From: Lachnospiraceae bacterium
GTDB taxonomy: Bacteria; Bacillota; Clostridia; Lachnospirales; Lachnospiraceae
Assembly: GCA_017624235.1 (NCBI GenBank)
Contig: JAGANL010000005.1
Location: 1 to 54,641 of the forward strand
Direction of reading: 5' to 3'
Length of the DNA stretch: 54,641 bases
A program made the translations under genes and the position numbers. This document shows positions 17,791-25,801 of this stretch, piece after piece (the stretch's first letter is position 1; each line of letters starts with the position of its first letter). A model generated the notes under the pieces. The model saw nothing but the letters and a program-made list of their open reading frames with translations, searched no databases and was not told the DNA's origin.

Positions 17791-17820
17791 ATTATAACAT
17801 ATTTAACATACATTTTGCAA
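17791..17820 (-). promoter_or_regulatory. Promoter of hpf
   Basis: Minus strand TTGCAA (17815-17820), 18 bases, TATAAT (17791-17796); TGT before the -10 gives an extended -10. Confidence 0.65.
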
Positions 17821-17971
17821 TGCGCTATTAAATTATCTGTAAATTTTTTCTTTTATCTGTTTTATTTTTTACGTTATACCTCTTCCGGGAATTTCCCGGT
17901 TTATCACATCTTCACAAAACAGACGTTCCTTTTCCACTCGTCAGAAATCCACGGAAATCTACAAAATTCGA

Positions 17972-18042
17972 TGTGGATAATGTGTATAACTCAGTGTATA
18001 ATTCAATTTTCCACATTTTTTGCTCTTAAAATATGTGGAAAA
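17972..18042. promoter_or_regulatory. Cluster of DnaA-box-like sequences
   Basis: Within 71 bases there are five 9-mers fitting or nearly fitting the DnaA box TTWTNCACA. On the minus strand: TTATCCACA (17972-17980, the perfect box), TTATACACA (17981-17989), TTATACACT (17993-18001, one mismatch) and TTTTCCACA (18034-18042). On the plus strand: TTTTCCACA (18007-18015). The surroundings are AT-rich. A separate palindrome CCGGGAA-T-TTCCCGG lies at 17885-17899. dnaA and dnaN are not in the window, so a true oriC is not shown. Confidence 0.6.
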
Positions 18043-18221
18043 CTTTTTTCACCCTTTCAGACGTTTAGGATGATTGACCAAAATATTTGTGCATCTTGCA
18101 TACTTTTGCTTCTGTCAACCATTCACCCTCATCTTTTTATATTCAGACTTTATTGTCGGAATCGTCGGAACTTTAATACGACAAGTACTTCCAGCTCAGC
18201 TTGTATAAAAAACTACTATAT

Positions 18222-18251
18222 AAAACAGACCCACTGTTTCCAGAGGGTCTG
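18222..18251 (-). terminator. Terminator of the NlpC/P60 gene
   Basis: CAGACCC (18226-18232) and GGGTCTG (18245-18251) form a 7-base stem. On the minus strand TTTTATAT follows. Confidence 0.8.
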
Positions 18252-18289
18252 CTACATCTTGCACTTCTTATTTATGTTATATATTCTTC

Positions 18290-19687
18290 TTAGAAAATTC
18301 TTCTTACCGCAAGTACATTTCTGTAATTTGCATTGGAAATGATAATACCTGTCTTTGCAGTACTTGCATGTACAATCTGTCCACCGCCGATGTAGATACC
18401 TACATGACCGGAATAGCAGACGATATCACCAGGCTGCGCATTCGCCAAGCCGCCAACATTGGAACCCTGACTTCTTAATGCCGAAGAGGAATGTGGCAGG
18501 CTGACACCATAATTCGCATAAACGCTCATAACAAATCCGGAACAGTCCGTTCCATTTGTCAGACTGCTTCCTCCGTAAACATACGGATTGCCGACAAACT
18601 GTGTTGCATACTGTGCGACAGAGGTTCCTGCGGCACTTCCGCCGGATACGACAATCGGATCCGCCGCTTCCTCCTGCTCCAGCTTTTTGCCTTCCTTCGC
18701 TGCCTTTTCAGCATCCTTCTTTCTGGCTGCTTCGCTGGCTGCCTTTCTGGCTGCTTTTCTGGCTTCTTCTTCCGCTTTCAATCTGGCTTCTTCTTCTGCC
18801 TTAGACTCTGCCTGAACAAAATCCGTTCTCAGTGTAACAAACTCAGAAGACACATAACCGTCACCTTCCTCGATGTTAACTTTTACCCAGCCATCAACCT
18901 CTTCTAACACGACAAGTTCATCATCAATCGGAATCAGACCAAGCACCGGCGCTTCCATACCCGGTTCCTGTCTAACCTTCAGTGTAGTTGTCGTGACCTT
19001 TGCAATCCTCGTTCCCACCTGCTTTGCAAGCTCTACTGCCGCATCGCCCGTCACACAATACTCTGCCTTTACATATCCGGTACAGTTACCGGAATTGATT
19101 TCATACCATCCGTTCTTTTCAGAAAGAAACGTACCTACAGATTTATCGTACAGCTTACCTACGATTTCTCCTTCTTCACTCGGTATGCTTCTGACATTGA
19201 CATAATCATTAACCTGCGCAATGACCAGGCTCTTGAAGCTTTCCTCTTCGCTCTCCTCTTCTGTCAGTTCTTCGGTTTCAATCTCCTCTGCTTCCTCGGT
19301 TTCGTTTTCCGTTTCTGTCTCCTGATTTTCAGAAGCGATTCGGTCAAAAACAGAGCTTACGGAAGCACCTCCCGTCACATCTTCTATTTCCTTTGTGGTA
19401 GTCAGAGAACCCGCTTCACCAAGCGAATCCGGAAGTTTTAATTCTCCCTTTAATTTTTCTGTAGTATCCTTATCTGAAAGGCTTTCCGAAGAATTACCGG
19501 AAACAGATTTCTCTGCTGCAACTTCCTGAACGGTATCAATGGAAATACCTTCATTCAATATCAGCGCCAGACCTGCTACCGGCAACGCTGCCGATACAGC
19601 AGCCGCATCCGTATAAGAATGTGTTCCTGTAATCACAATCGCGGATGCTAATGCACATGCTGCAATCTTAACCCCTTTGTTTTTCAT
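18290..19687 (-). CDS. Secreted SH3-domain NlpC/P60 peptidoglycan hydrolase
   Basis: The ATG at 19687 follows GGAGG with TTAAC spacing; the TTG at 19699 overlaps that ribosome binding site and is unlikely. The 465-residue product has a signal peptide (KIAACALASAIVITGTHSYTDAAA), an acidic low-complexity region, two bacterial SH3 domains (about 150-215 and 225-290), an Ala/Glu/Lys-rich helical linker (about 295-345), and a C-terminal NlpC/P60 domain. Catalytic residues are visible: Cys in GTDCSGFVM, His in GDIVCYSGHVGIYIG and a later His in IVHAST. This is the architecture of gamma-D-Glu-diamino acid endopeptidases that cut stem peptides. A WalR-type box lies just after the promoter. Confidence 0.93.
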   Translation of the reverse strand: MKNKGVKIAACALASAIVITGTHSYTDAAAVSAALPVAGLALILNEGISIDTVQEVAAEKSVSGNSSESLSDKDTTEKLKGELKLPDSLGEAGSLTTTKEIEDVTGGASVSSVFDRIASENQETETENETEEAEEIETEELTEEESEEESFKSLVIAQVNDYVNVRSIPSEEGEIVGKLYDKSVGTFLSEKNGWYEINSGNCTGYVKAEYCVTGDAAVELAKQVGTRIAKVTTTTLKVRQEPGMEAPVLGLIPIDDELVVLEEVDGWVKVNIEEGDGYVSSEFVTLRTDFVQAESKAEEEARLKAEEEARKAARKAASEAARKKDAEKAAKEGKKLEQEEAADPIVVSGGSAAGTSVAQYATQFVGNPYVYGGSSLTNGTDCSGFVMSVYANYGVSLPHSSSALRSQGSNVGGLANAQPGDIVCYSGHVGIYIGGGQIVHASTAKTGIIISNANYRNVLAVRRIF

Positions 19688-19732
19688 GTTAACCTCCAAC
19701 CTGGATGTTTCCTGTGAACATTTGTTACATTT

Positions 19733-19749
19733 ATTACAAATTTGTTACA
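19733..19749 (-). promoter_or_regulatory. WalR (YycF)-type box
   Basis: On the minus strand TGTAAC-AAATT-TGTAAT is an exact match to the WalR consensus TGTWAH-N5-TGTWAH, and a further TGTAAC follows 3 bases later. It lies immediately downstream of the predicted transcription start (about 19753), a position linked to repression in Bacillus rather than activation. Confidence 0.6.
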
Positions 19750-19759
19750 TCTGAAAAAC

Positions 19760-19788
19760 AATATAGCATGATTGCCAGCCTTTGTCAA
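19760..19788 (-). promoter_or_regulatory. Promoter of the NlpC/P60 gene
   Basis: Minus strand TTGACA (19783-19788), 17 bases, TATATT (19760-19765), with TGC forming an extended -10. Confidence 0.8.
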
Positions 19789-19817
19789 CCGCCCTTCACA
19801 ATTTCTCCATATTTTGG

Positions 19818-20110
19818 CAGCCATTCAGCCGCACCAGCCTCAGCCCTCCCCGGTCCTGGCCCACAGAGAAAAATTGGGGACATACAGAAGGACTGAGCGT
19901 TTTCTTAATGGAGCATTCAAACCTTAGTGGGAAAATCGGCACGGATGCCGATTTTAGGCTTCCTCGTGCATGGAGGCACATGGAAGCCGACCCGAACGGT
20001 TGTCAATGTTTTCCTGCTCCATTTAGAAAACTCCGGTCCGAATGTCGTCCCCAATTTTTCTCTGTGGGCCAGGGCTAGGGAGGGCTGAGGCTGGTGCGGC
20101 TGAATGGCTG
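19818..20110 (+). repeat. Long-armed structured element, copy A
   Basis: A 293-base element closed by 64-base arms (19818-19881 and 20047-20110) that are reverse complements with only 3 differences. Inside, in order: a left core strand GGACTGAGCG...GGAGC (19890-19914) pairing with GCTCC...GGTCC (20016-20039); a perfect hairpin AAAATCGGCA-CGGA-TGCCGATTTT written as two arms (19932-19941, 19946-19955); a second hairpin GGCTTCC/GGAAGCC (19957-19988); then GACCCGAACGG, apparently unpaired. It starts 15 bases after the trxB stop codon. No ORF is conserved among copies and no transposase is present. Orientation is taken from the conserved core. Confidence 0.85.
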
Positions 20111-20124
20111 TTACTTTCAAATCA

Positions 20125-21042
20125 TTACATTTTCAGGGTAACAAGATAATCCTGCACTCCCGTAATGGCATTTGCGCCGTCCGCTACGGCTGTGACGATC
20201 TGGCGCAATCTCTTGGTACGAACATCCCCTGCCGCAAATATGCCCGGGACGCTGGTTGCACAATCCTCTCCCGCGATATAGTATCCCTTCTCATCCTGCC
20301 TGGCTTCTTTACAGATTTCACCGGAATTTGGCAGGATTCCGACTGCCACGAAGACTCCCTGAACAGGAAGCCTCTGCTCTTCTCCGCTCTTTACGTTCGT
20401 TAAAAGCACACCTTCCACCTGCGTGCCGCCTTCAATCTTCTGCACGATGCTGTCCCAGACCACTTCCACATTCGGAAGCTCAAACAGCTTCTGCTGCAGC
20501 GATTTTGCCGCCCTAAGTTCATCCCTTCTATGCACAAGCCACACCTTACGGCTGGTGCGTGCCAGAAAAACAGCATCCTCCACTGCTACATCACCGCCTC
20601 CTATTACTACAACATCCTTATTCTGAAAGAAAGCTCCATCACAGGTCGCACAATAGGAAACTCCCATGCCGGCCAGTTCTTCTTCCCCGGGTACCGACAG
20701 CTTCGCATGGCTGGCCCCCATTGCCAGCACTACACTTCTGGCCTCCAGAGTCTCCTCTCCGGTCACAACCTTCTTGACTGTACCTTCATTCATGACAGAA
20801 AGCACCTCTGCCTCTTTAAATTCGGCACCAAGCCTGTCCGCATGCTCCCTCATCTGCATCCCCAAATCAAAACCGTTAATCCCGGGGAGCGCCGGATAAT
20901 TGTCCACCTCATAAGTGGTCAGCACCTGCCCTCCACTGGCATAATTCTTCTCCAGAACCAGCATATCCAGTCCCGCACGCCTGGCATATATCGCAGCTGC
21001 CAGCCCCGCCGGGCCGGAGCCGATAATAATAACATCTTTCAT
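20125..21042 (-). CDS. trxB: Thioredoxin reductase-like FAD/NAD(P) oxidoreductase
   Basis: The start at 21042 gives MKDVIIIGSGPAGLAAAIYARRAG, the normal TrxB beginning; the frame continues upstream but without a better ribosome binding site. The 305-residue length fits the family. It has the FAD dinucleotide motif GSGPAG, the redox CATC in VSYCATCDGAFF (near 130), the NAD(P) motif VVIGGGDVAVEDAVFLA with a downstream VHRRDELRA that favours NADPH, and the C-terminal FAD contact GIFAAGDVRTKRLRQIVTAVADG. It reduces thioredoxin or a related disulfide protein in the cytosol. Element A begins just after its stop codon and element B lies upstream. No thioredoxin gene is adjacent, so the partner is unknown. 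Confidence 0.9.
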   Translation of the reverse strand: MKDVIIIGSGPAGLAAAIYARRAGLDMLVLEKNYASGGQVLTTYEVDNYPALPGINGFDLGMQMREHADRLGAEFKEAEVLSVMNEGTVKKVVTGEETLEARSVVLAMGASHAKLSVPGEEELAGMGVSYCATCDGAFFQNKDVVVIGGGDVAVEDAVFLARTSRKVWLVHRRDELRAAKSLQQKLFELPNVEVVWDSIVQKIEGGTQVEGVLLTNVKSGEEQRLPVQGVFVAVGILPNSGEICKEARQDEKGYYIAGEDCATSVPGIFAAGDVRTKRLRQIVTAVADGANAITGVQDYLVTLKM

Positions 21043-21137
21043 CTCACACCTGAACCTTTCTCTTTTTCCTTTTCTCTTTATCATAAATCATTTTCAGGGT
21101 TTTGGGAATGCTTCTTTTATTGTATACTGAGAAGAAA

Positions 21138-21456
21138 GAACTCATTCCACCACCAGCCTGCTGTCTCTTCCCAGCCTGCGCTCCCCCGCTGTCGGGCATC
21201 TGTGTCTGTAAGGTCTACAGAAGGACTGAGCGTTTTCTTAATAGAGCTGTCAAAAGCGCAGGGAAAAATCGGCACGGATGCCGATTTTAGGATTCATGTG
21301 CATGGAAGCACATGGAAGCCGACCCGTACGGCTGAGAAAATAAAACTGCTCTATTTAGAAAACTCCAGTCCGCATGTGACCTTACAGACACAGATACCCG
21401 ACAGTGGGGGGAGCGCAGGCTGGGAAGGGACAGCAGGCTGGTGGTGGAATGAGTTC
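21138..21456 (+). repeat. Long-armed structured element, copy B
   Basis: A 319-base copy with arms of about 78 bases (starting GAACTCATTCCACC at 21138, ending GGTGGAATGAGTTC at 21456) that are reverse complements apart from a few transitions and one indel. The arm sequence is largely unlike copy A, but the core is the same: GGACTGAGCG...AGAGC (21223-21247) with GCTCT...AGTCC (21348-21371), hairpin AAAATCGGCA/TGCCGATTTT (21265-21288), second hairpin with CATGTGC/GCACATG, and GACCCGTACGG. The change GGAGC/GCTCC to AGAGC/GCTCT is compensatory. It fills the divergent gap between trxB and the ymfI-like gene. Confidence 0.85.
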
Positions 21457-21490
21457 CTGCATCACAAACCATCAGGAAAGGAATCTCCAA

Positions 21491-22210
21491 ATGAGAAAGA
21501 GTGCTTTAATTACGGGGAGTTCACGGGGAATCGGGCGTGCGACTGCCTTTGCTCTGGCAGAGCAGGGATATCACCTGTATCTGACCTGTCAGAACAGCAT
21601 GGAACAGCTCAAACAGGTGCAGCATGAAATCACCTCCCGTTTTCCGGTCATCTGCCAAATTTATGAATGCGATATGGGAAATCACGAAGCCGTAAAAAAA
21701 TTATTTTCCGAAATCGAACAACTGACCCTATTGGTCAACAATGCCGGCCGTTCTTATATAGGCTTATTGTCAGAGATGGATGTCAATGACTGGGAAAACC
21801 TGATGCACACCAATCTGGACAGCGTTTTTTTTACCTGCAAATATGCCATCCCGCTTTTTCTGCATCAGGGATACGGACGAATCATCAATATTTCATCCGT
21901 CTGGGGCAATGTCGGCGCTTCTATGGAAGCTGCATATTCTGCTTCCAAAGGCGGTGTCAATGCTCTGACCAAAGCTCTGGCCAGGGAACTGGCTCCCAGT
22001 GGTATACCGGTGAATGCTGTAGCTTTCGGCATGATTGACACGGATATGAACCGTTGCTTTTCCGAGGAAGAACGGGCCGCCATCCAGGAAGAGATTCCGG
22101 CAGACCGTATCGCTTCCCCTGAAGAAGCTGCCCAAATGATCTGCAAACTTGCCGAAACGCCATCCTATCTCACCGGACAGATACTGACCTTTGACGGCGG
22201 CTGGACGTAA
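21491..22210 (+). CDS. SDR oxidoreductase, EF-P 5-aminopentanone reductase (YmfI)-like
   Basis: I start at the ATG at 21491 behind AGGAAAGG; the open frame runs back into element B and is not coding there. The 239-residue SDR has the cofactor motif TGSSRGIG, LVNNAG, a catalytic Ser in NISSVWGNVGAS, YSASK (Tyr and Lys) and a C-terminal LTGQILTFDGGWT. The combination SYIGLL, SSVWGNVGAS and EIPADR matches the FabG-like group now annotated as elongation factor P 5-aminopentanone reductase (YmfI of Bacillus), which finishes the EF-P modification. FabG itself cannot be excluded from motifs alone. It is a single plus-strand gene, and a strong terminator follows. Confidence 0.8.
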   Translation: MRKSALITGSSRGIGRATAFALAEQGYHLYLTCQNSMEQLKQVQHEITSRFPVICQIYECDMGNHEAVKKLFSEIEQLTLLVNNAGRSYIGLLSEMDVNDWENLMHTNLDSVFFTCKYAIPLFLHQGYGRIINISSVWGNVGASMEAAYSASKGGVNALTKALARELAPSGIPVNAVAFGMIDTDMNRCFSEEERAAIQEEIPADRIASPEEAAQMICKLAETPSYLTGQILTFDGGWT

Positions 22211-22270
22211 ACAGCATCAGCCAAAATCAATGGCTGTCCGGAAATCATAACCGTACTTTTACGTCACGTA

Positions 22271-22310
22271 AAAACCCCTGCCGGAACCTATATGACCCGG
22301 CAGGGGTTTT
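22271..22310. terminator. Bidirectional terminator between convergent genes
   Basis: AAAACCCCTGCCGG (22271-22284) and CCGGCAGGGGTTTT (22297-22310) form a perfect 14-base stem. T-runs exist on both strands, so it can end both the ymfI-like gene and the DUF5722 gene. Confidence 0.92.
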
Positions 22311-22377
22311 CTCTTCTTATCTTATACGCTTATCGTACTTAGCTTTCACAGCATTCATTGTCTGAACTTTTTTTGAA

Positions 22378-23994
22378 CTATCTTGCCTGAATTACCTGAC
22401 TCCAGCTGGAGATGCCGATCGTGCGTAAGTAAGGTGCTGTAACAGACTCATCGATATCAATGTATTTGTAAACATTGTAAGCAGCCTTCGGAGAACCGTC
22501 TACATTCTTTAATCCCATCGGAAGTCCCTGTGCGATTTCTGCCTGATAATCAATATCTCTTACTGCAATAAAGGCATCGATATGCTGGTTGTGTTTTGCA
22601 TTTAAGTATGCGTAAGACAGCGCTGCCGCCTGTACATCCTGTCCGAGAGAAGACGGGAAGCCTACCTCACTGACAATCAGGGAACGAACCTGTCCCTTGC
22701 TGTCCAGATTCTGCGGCTTGCACATATAATCGGTCACTACGCACATATTCTGCGGTGTAATCATCGGTGTATTCTCGTTCATGCTTACGAGATTCATTGC
22801 TTTGTACTGCGCCGGCATAGCCCAGAATTTAGGCCATGTAAGCGGTACCGGATACGGGTGGAATGCTACACCCCAGTCATAGTTACCCTTTGCAATAGAG
22901 TTTGCACTCAATGCATCGATAATGTCTCTTCCATCGTAGCCTGTACCTGTCGTCAGATTTCTGTTCCAGGTCTGGTCGATTGAAATATATACTCTTGCAT
23001 TTGCATTGACACTCTTGATACCGGTATAGAAAATACGAAGTACTTTTGCATATTCCTCTGCATAAGTAGTTACATCCATCGGTGCGATATAATTCCACTC
23101 GCTTCTGGCTGTAATCTCATTACCGATAATCCAGTTATCTACACGTCCGCAGCCGATTCCGGAATATCTGGTAGCTAAAAAGCTTGCTGCTGCGGAAAGG
23201 TAATCCACACCGGTCTGATCCGCACCATTCATCATGTAATATGGAGAGGTGGTCTTTGTTCTTGCCAGCGGATGTGTGGTCTGCATACATCTTGCATCCA
23301 GTTCATTTAATAAGATAGCAGATACTACAATACCCTTATCAGACAGTGCCTGAATAACACCGTCTACCTGCTTAACATAGTAGCCGTCCAACTGATAGTT
23401 CTTACCATTATATGTATAGTTGATGGTCGGGTACGCACCATTCGTTGTAGGTCCAAACAATCTGTTAACTGCAATATCAAATGTAGAATGCTTGATACCC
23501 AGATCTTCAATCTCGCCTGTGCTCATCAAAGGCGGATAAATCTGAAGTCCCTTTTTGGATACGGTTGCCGGATACTCCATAGAACGCTCTGCAACTGCTT
23601 CCGGGTTTGCAATATATTTTGCTTCTGAAATCTGAACAAAGCTTCCGCCGGATTTTACTGCTACTGCAAATTTGGAATATAATCTGGAATTTGCCTGCTT
23701 GTTATTCAGCGGGGTTGTAAAGGTTGCTGTCGTACCCATCGGTGCTGTCGCAACCGGGCTTCCTGTCAAACCAGCTGCAAAGGTGGGTAATTCAAATAAA
23801 TATAAAGTACCATCATCACTTGCCTGTCCTGCTGGTACTGCTGCTGTCACTACTACATTGCTTCCGTTAATCGCACAGGACTGTACCAGACTGGTGTAGC
23901 CTGCTGCTTTTACACTGCCTCCACTGATTCCAACAAGGCCAAGAGTGAATGCCATGGCAAATGCTGAAACAAGGGAAAGAATCTTTCTTTTCAT
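22378..23994 (-). CDS. Secreted DUF5722 protein, glycoside-hydrolase-like barrel
   Basis: The 538-residue product has a signal peptide (LSLVSAFAMAFTLGLVGISGG, cut near SVKAA). A beta-rich N-terminal domain (about 35-150) is followed by a TIM-barrel-like domain that I recognise as DUF5722. Candidate catalytic acids are in VDNWIIGNEITARSEW (Glu of GNE) and in SLIVSEVGFPSS (Glu of SE), placed as in clan GH-A hydrolases after strands 4 and 7. Substrate is unknown. GGAGGAGA precedes the ATG. It is transcribed alone; element C lies upstream, between it and the MATE gene. Confidence 0.85.
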   Translation of the reverse strand: MKRKILSLVSAFAMAFTLGLVGISGGSVKAAGYTSLVQSCAINGSNVVVTAAVPAGQASDDGTLYLFELPTFAAGLTGSPVATAPMGTTATFTTPLNNKQANSRLYSKFAVAVKSGGSFVQISEAKYIANPEAVAERSMEYPATVSKKGLQIYPPLMSTGEIEDLGIKHSTFDIAVNRLFGPTTNGAYPTINYTYNGKNYQLDGYYVKQVDGVIQALSDKGIVVSAILLNELDARCMQTTHPLARTKTTSPYYMMNGADQTGVDYLSAAASFLATRYSGIGCGRVDNWIIGNEITARSEWNYIAPMDVTTYAEEYAKVLRIFYTGIKSVNANARVYISIDQTWNRNLTTGTGYDGRDIIDALSANSIAKGNYDWGVAFHPYPVPLTWPKFWAMPAQYKAMNLVSMNENTPMITPQNMCVVTDYMCKPQNLDSKGQVRSLIVSEVGFPSSLGQDVQAAALSYAYLNAKHNQHIDAFIAVRDIDYQAEIAQGLPMGLKNVDGSPKAAYNVYKYIDIDESVTAPYLRTIGISSWSQVIQAR

Positions 23995-24108
23995 TCAGTT
24001 ATCTCCTCCTTCATTTTGTTTGCTATGATGAAAAGCCGTCTATGAAACATTATACGGGAACCGGAAATACTTGTCAATGAACGGATTACAAATTCAGAAT
24101 TTACTGAT

Positions 24109-24395
24109 AACAGTTCAGCCACACCAGTCTCAGCCCTCCCGGCCCTGTCACACGAAGAACATTTCGGGACAACATTCGGACTGGAGTTTTCTAAATGGAG
24201 CAAAAAAGCATGGGAAACCGTTCGGGTCAGCGTCAATGTGCATCCATGCACATGACGCTTAAAATCGGCATCCGTGCCGATTTTTCCCTGGATTTTGAAT
24301 GCTCCATCAAGAAAACGCTCAGTCCTGCTGTATGTCTCGAAATGTTCTTCGTGTGGCAGGGCCGGGAGGGCTGAGACTGGTGTGACTGAACGGTT
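24109..24395 (-). repeat. Long-armed structured element, copy C (inverted orientation)
   Basis: A 287-base copy in the opposite orientation to A and B. Its arms of about 62 bases (from AACAGTTCAG at 24109 to TGAACGGTT at 24395) are reverse complements with 4 differences. On the minus strand the core reads GGACTGAGCG...GGAGC (24301-24325) paired with 24178-24201, the AAAATCGGCA/TGCCGATTTT hairpin (24261-24284), a second hairpin with AGCGTCA/TGACGCT (24229-24259) and GACCCGAACGG. The second-hairpin stem differs from A (GGCTTCC/GGAAGCC) but still pairs. It ends 5 bases from the MATE stop codon. Confidence 0.85.
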
Positions 24396-24400
24396 ATCCT

Positions 24401-25768
24401 TTACTGCACCACCTGAAACCGCTTCCACTTTCCGGAATAAAAACGGAGGGTGAAAATCACAGCTCTGACTGTCCAATCGGTGAACATGCCGATCCAGACT
24501 GCCATGGGGCCAAAGCCCTGAACCCGGCAAAGATAGATGCACAGGCTCACGCGGAAAATCCACATGGAAGCCGCCGAAACCAGCATGGAGAACTTCACAT
24601 CTCCCGCTGCCCGCAATCCATAGGCCGGGATAAAGGCCAGTGTCCAGACCAACGGCTTTACGATGGTAATCGCCAGCATCATATCCATACACATCTGCGC
24701 GCTCTCCGGCTCCATACCGCCCAAAATCGTCACTGGTCTGGCAATCACATAGACTACCAGACAGCAGATAATGATTCCAACCTCGCTGACCGCCGTCAGC
24801 TTCTTAATATAGTAGGAAGCCTCATCGGGTCTGCCGGCTCCCATGCACTGTCCCACAATTGTCATCAGACCGATGCCAATGCCCATGACAGCCATGCCGT
24901 TCAGCATTTCCAGTATATTGGTCATGGCCTGCGCGGCTATGGAAATCGTCCCCAGCGTGGATACGGTAGACTGAATCGCCAGCTTGCCGAATTGGAACAT
25001 ACCATTTTCAATGCCGGACGGTATGCCGATGGCCAGAACCCTTCCAATTAGTCCTGCATTGGGACGGATCGTATGATAGGAACGCACCGATATCCGGTTC
25101 TTGGGATTACGCAGAAAATACATCACCGTTACCGCGCAAAATACTCTGGATAACAGCGTCGCCAGAGCCGCTCCTCGTACACCCATGGAAAATCCCCAGA
25201 TAAACAACGCATTTCCTCCGATATTGAGAAAATTGGACACAACGGAAATCGTCATTGGACAACGGCTGTTCTCCTGCGCCCGAAAGATGGAGGCTCCGGT
25301 ATCATACAGGCCGATAAACGGAAAAGAAAGCGCCGTATAAAAAAAGTAGATTCTGGAAGCCTGCATGACATCCGCCTCCACCCTGCCGAACAGAATACGC
25401 AAAAGAGGCTCCTGAAAAATCAGACAGCAAGCCGTCAATAGAGTCGCTATGACTGTTACGATAAAAACCGTCTGTCTGGCCGCCTCCACAGCCCGCTCTT
25501 CTTCCTTCTTTCCCAGAAAATGAGCACAGACAATGGTTCCGCCTGCTGCCAGCGCGGTAAATGCCTGTATCACCAGGACATTCAGGGAATCCACCAGTGA
25601 AACCGCCGACATCGCTGCCGCTCCCACATTGCTTACCATAATCGTGTCAATCATTCCCATCAGACAATTCAAAAGCTGCTCTACCATAAGTGGTATCAAC
25701 AGCTTCCTGAGTTCCAGATTACTGAACATATGCCCGCTCTTCTGCTGTATCTTACTCTGCGTCTTCAT
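24401..25768 (-). CDS. MATE family efflux transporter
   Basis: The ATG at 25768 is chosen for AGGAAAGG 8 bases upstream; the frame also has ATGs at 25774 and 25792. The 455-residue protein has twelve hydrophobic segments in two MATE halves. The first half contains LLIPLMVEQLLNCLMGMIDTIMVSNVG and the second GIPSGIENGMFQFGKLAIQSTVSTLG, the repeat relationship expected of the family. MATE pumps export cationic drugs or metabolites using Na+ or H+; the substrate cannot be predicted. It follows the GTPase-NYN gene by 33 bases and may be co-transcribed. Element C abuts its stop codon. Confidence 0.9.
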   Translation of the reverse strand: MKTQSKIQQKSGHMFSNLELRKLLIPLMVEQLLNCLMGMIDTIMVSNVGAAAMSAVSLVDSLNVLVIQAFTALAAGGTIVCAHFLGKKEEERAVEAARQTVFIVTVIATLLTACCLIFQEPLLRILFGRVEADVMQASRIYFFYTALSFPFIGLYDTGASIFRAQENSRCPMTISVVSNFLNIGGNALFIWGFSMGVRGAALATLLSRVFCAVTVMYFLRNPKNRISVRSYHTIRPNAGLIGRVLAIGIPSGIENGMFQFGKLAIQSTVSTLGTISIAAQAMTNILEMLNGMAVMGIGIGLMTIVGQCMGAGRPDEASYYIKKLTAVSEVGIIICCLVVYVIARPVTILGGMEPESAQMCMDMMLAITIVKPLVWTLAFIPAYGLRAAGDVKFSMLVSAASMWIFRVSLCIYLCRVQGFGPMAVWIGMFTDWTVRAVIFTLRFYSGKWKRFQVVQ

Positions 25769-25801
25769 AACCATGCCCTTTCCTATGTCCATCCTTAAAG
25801 A

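Noticed and set aside
17972-18042. Calling the DnaA-box cluster oriC
   Set aside because: dnaA, dnaN and other usual neighbours are absent and strand bias cannot be judged from this window.
17815-18342. 175-codon open frame on the plus strand over the DnaA-box cluster
   Set aside because: Runs through DnaA-box-like repeats and the NlpC terminator; composition is non-coding and no start signal is present.
20530-21627. Long plus-strand open frame crossing trxB antisense and element B
   Set aside because: Antisense to a clear trxB and through a palindromic element, then out of frame with the reductase gene; not a protein.
19818-24395. Elements A-C as a CRISPR array or ordinary insertion sequences
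   Set aside because: Only three copies kilobases apart with no spacers, and no transposase or target duplication seen; the structure is a self-complementary hairpin.
23991-24692. Minus-strand open frame spanning element C and part of the MATE gene
   Set aside because: Uses a different frame from the MATE gene and translates the repeat; the GKIGTDADF peptide it shares with frames in A and B comes from the conserved hairpin, and the frame is not kept open across copies.
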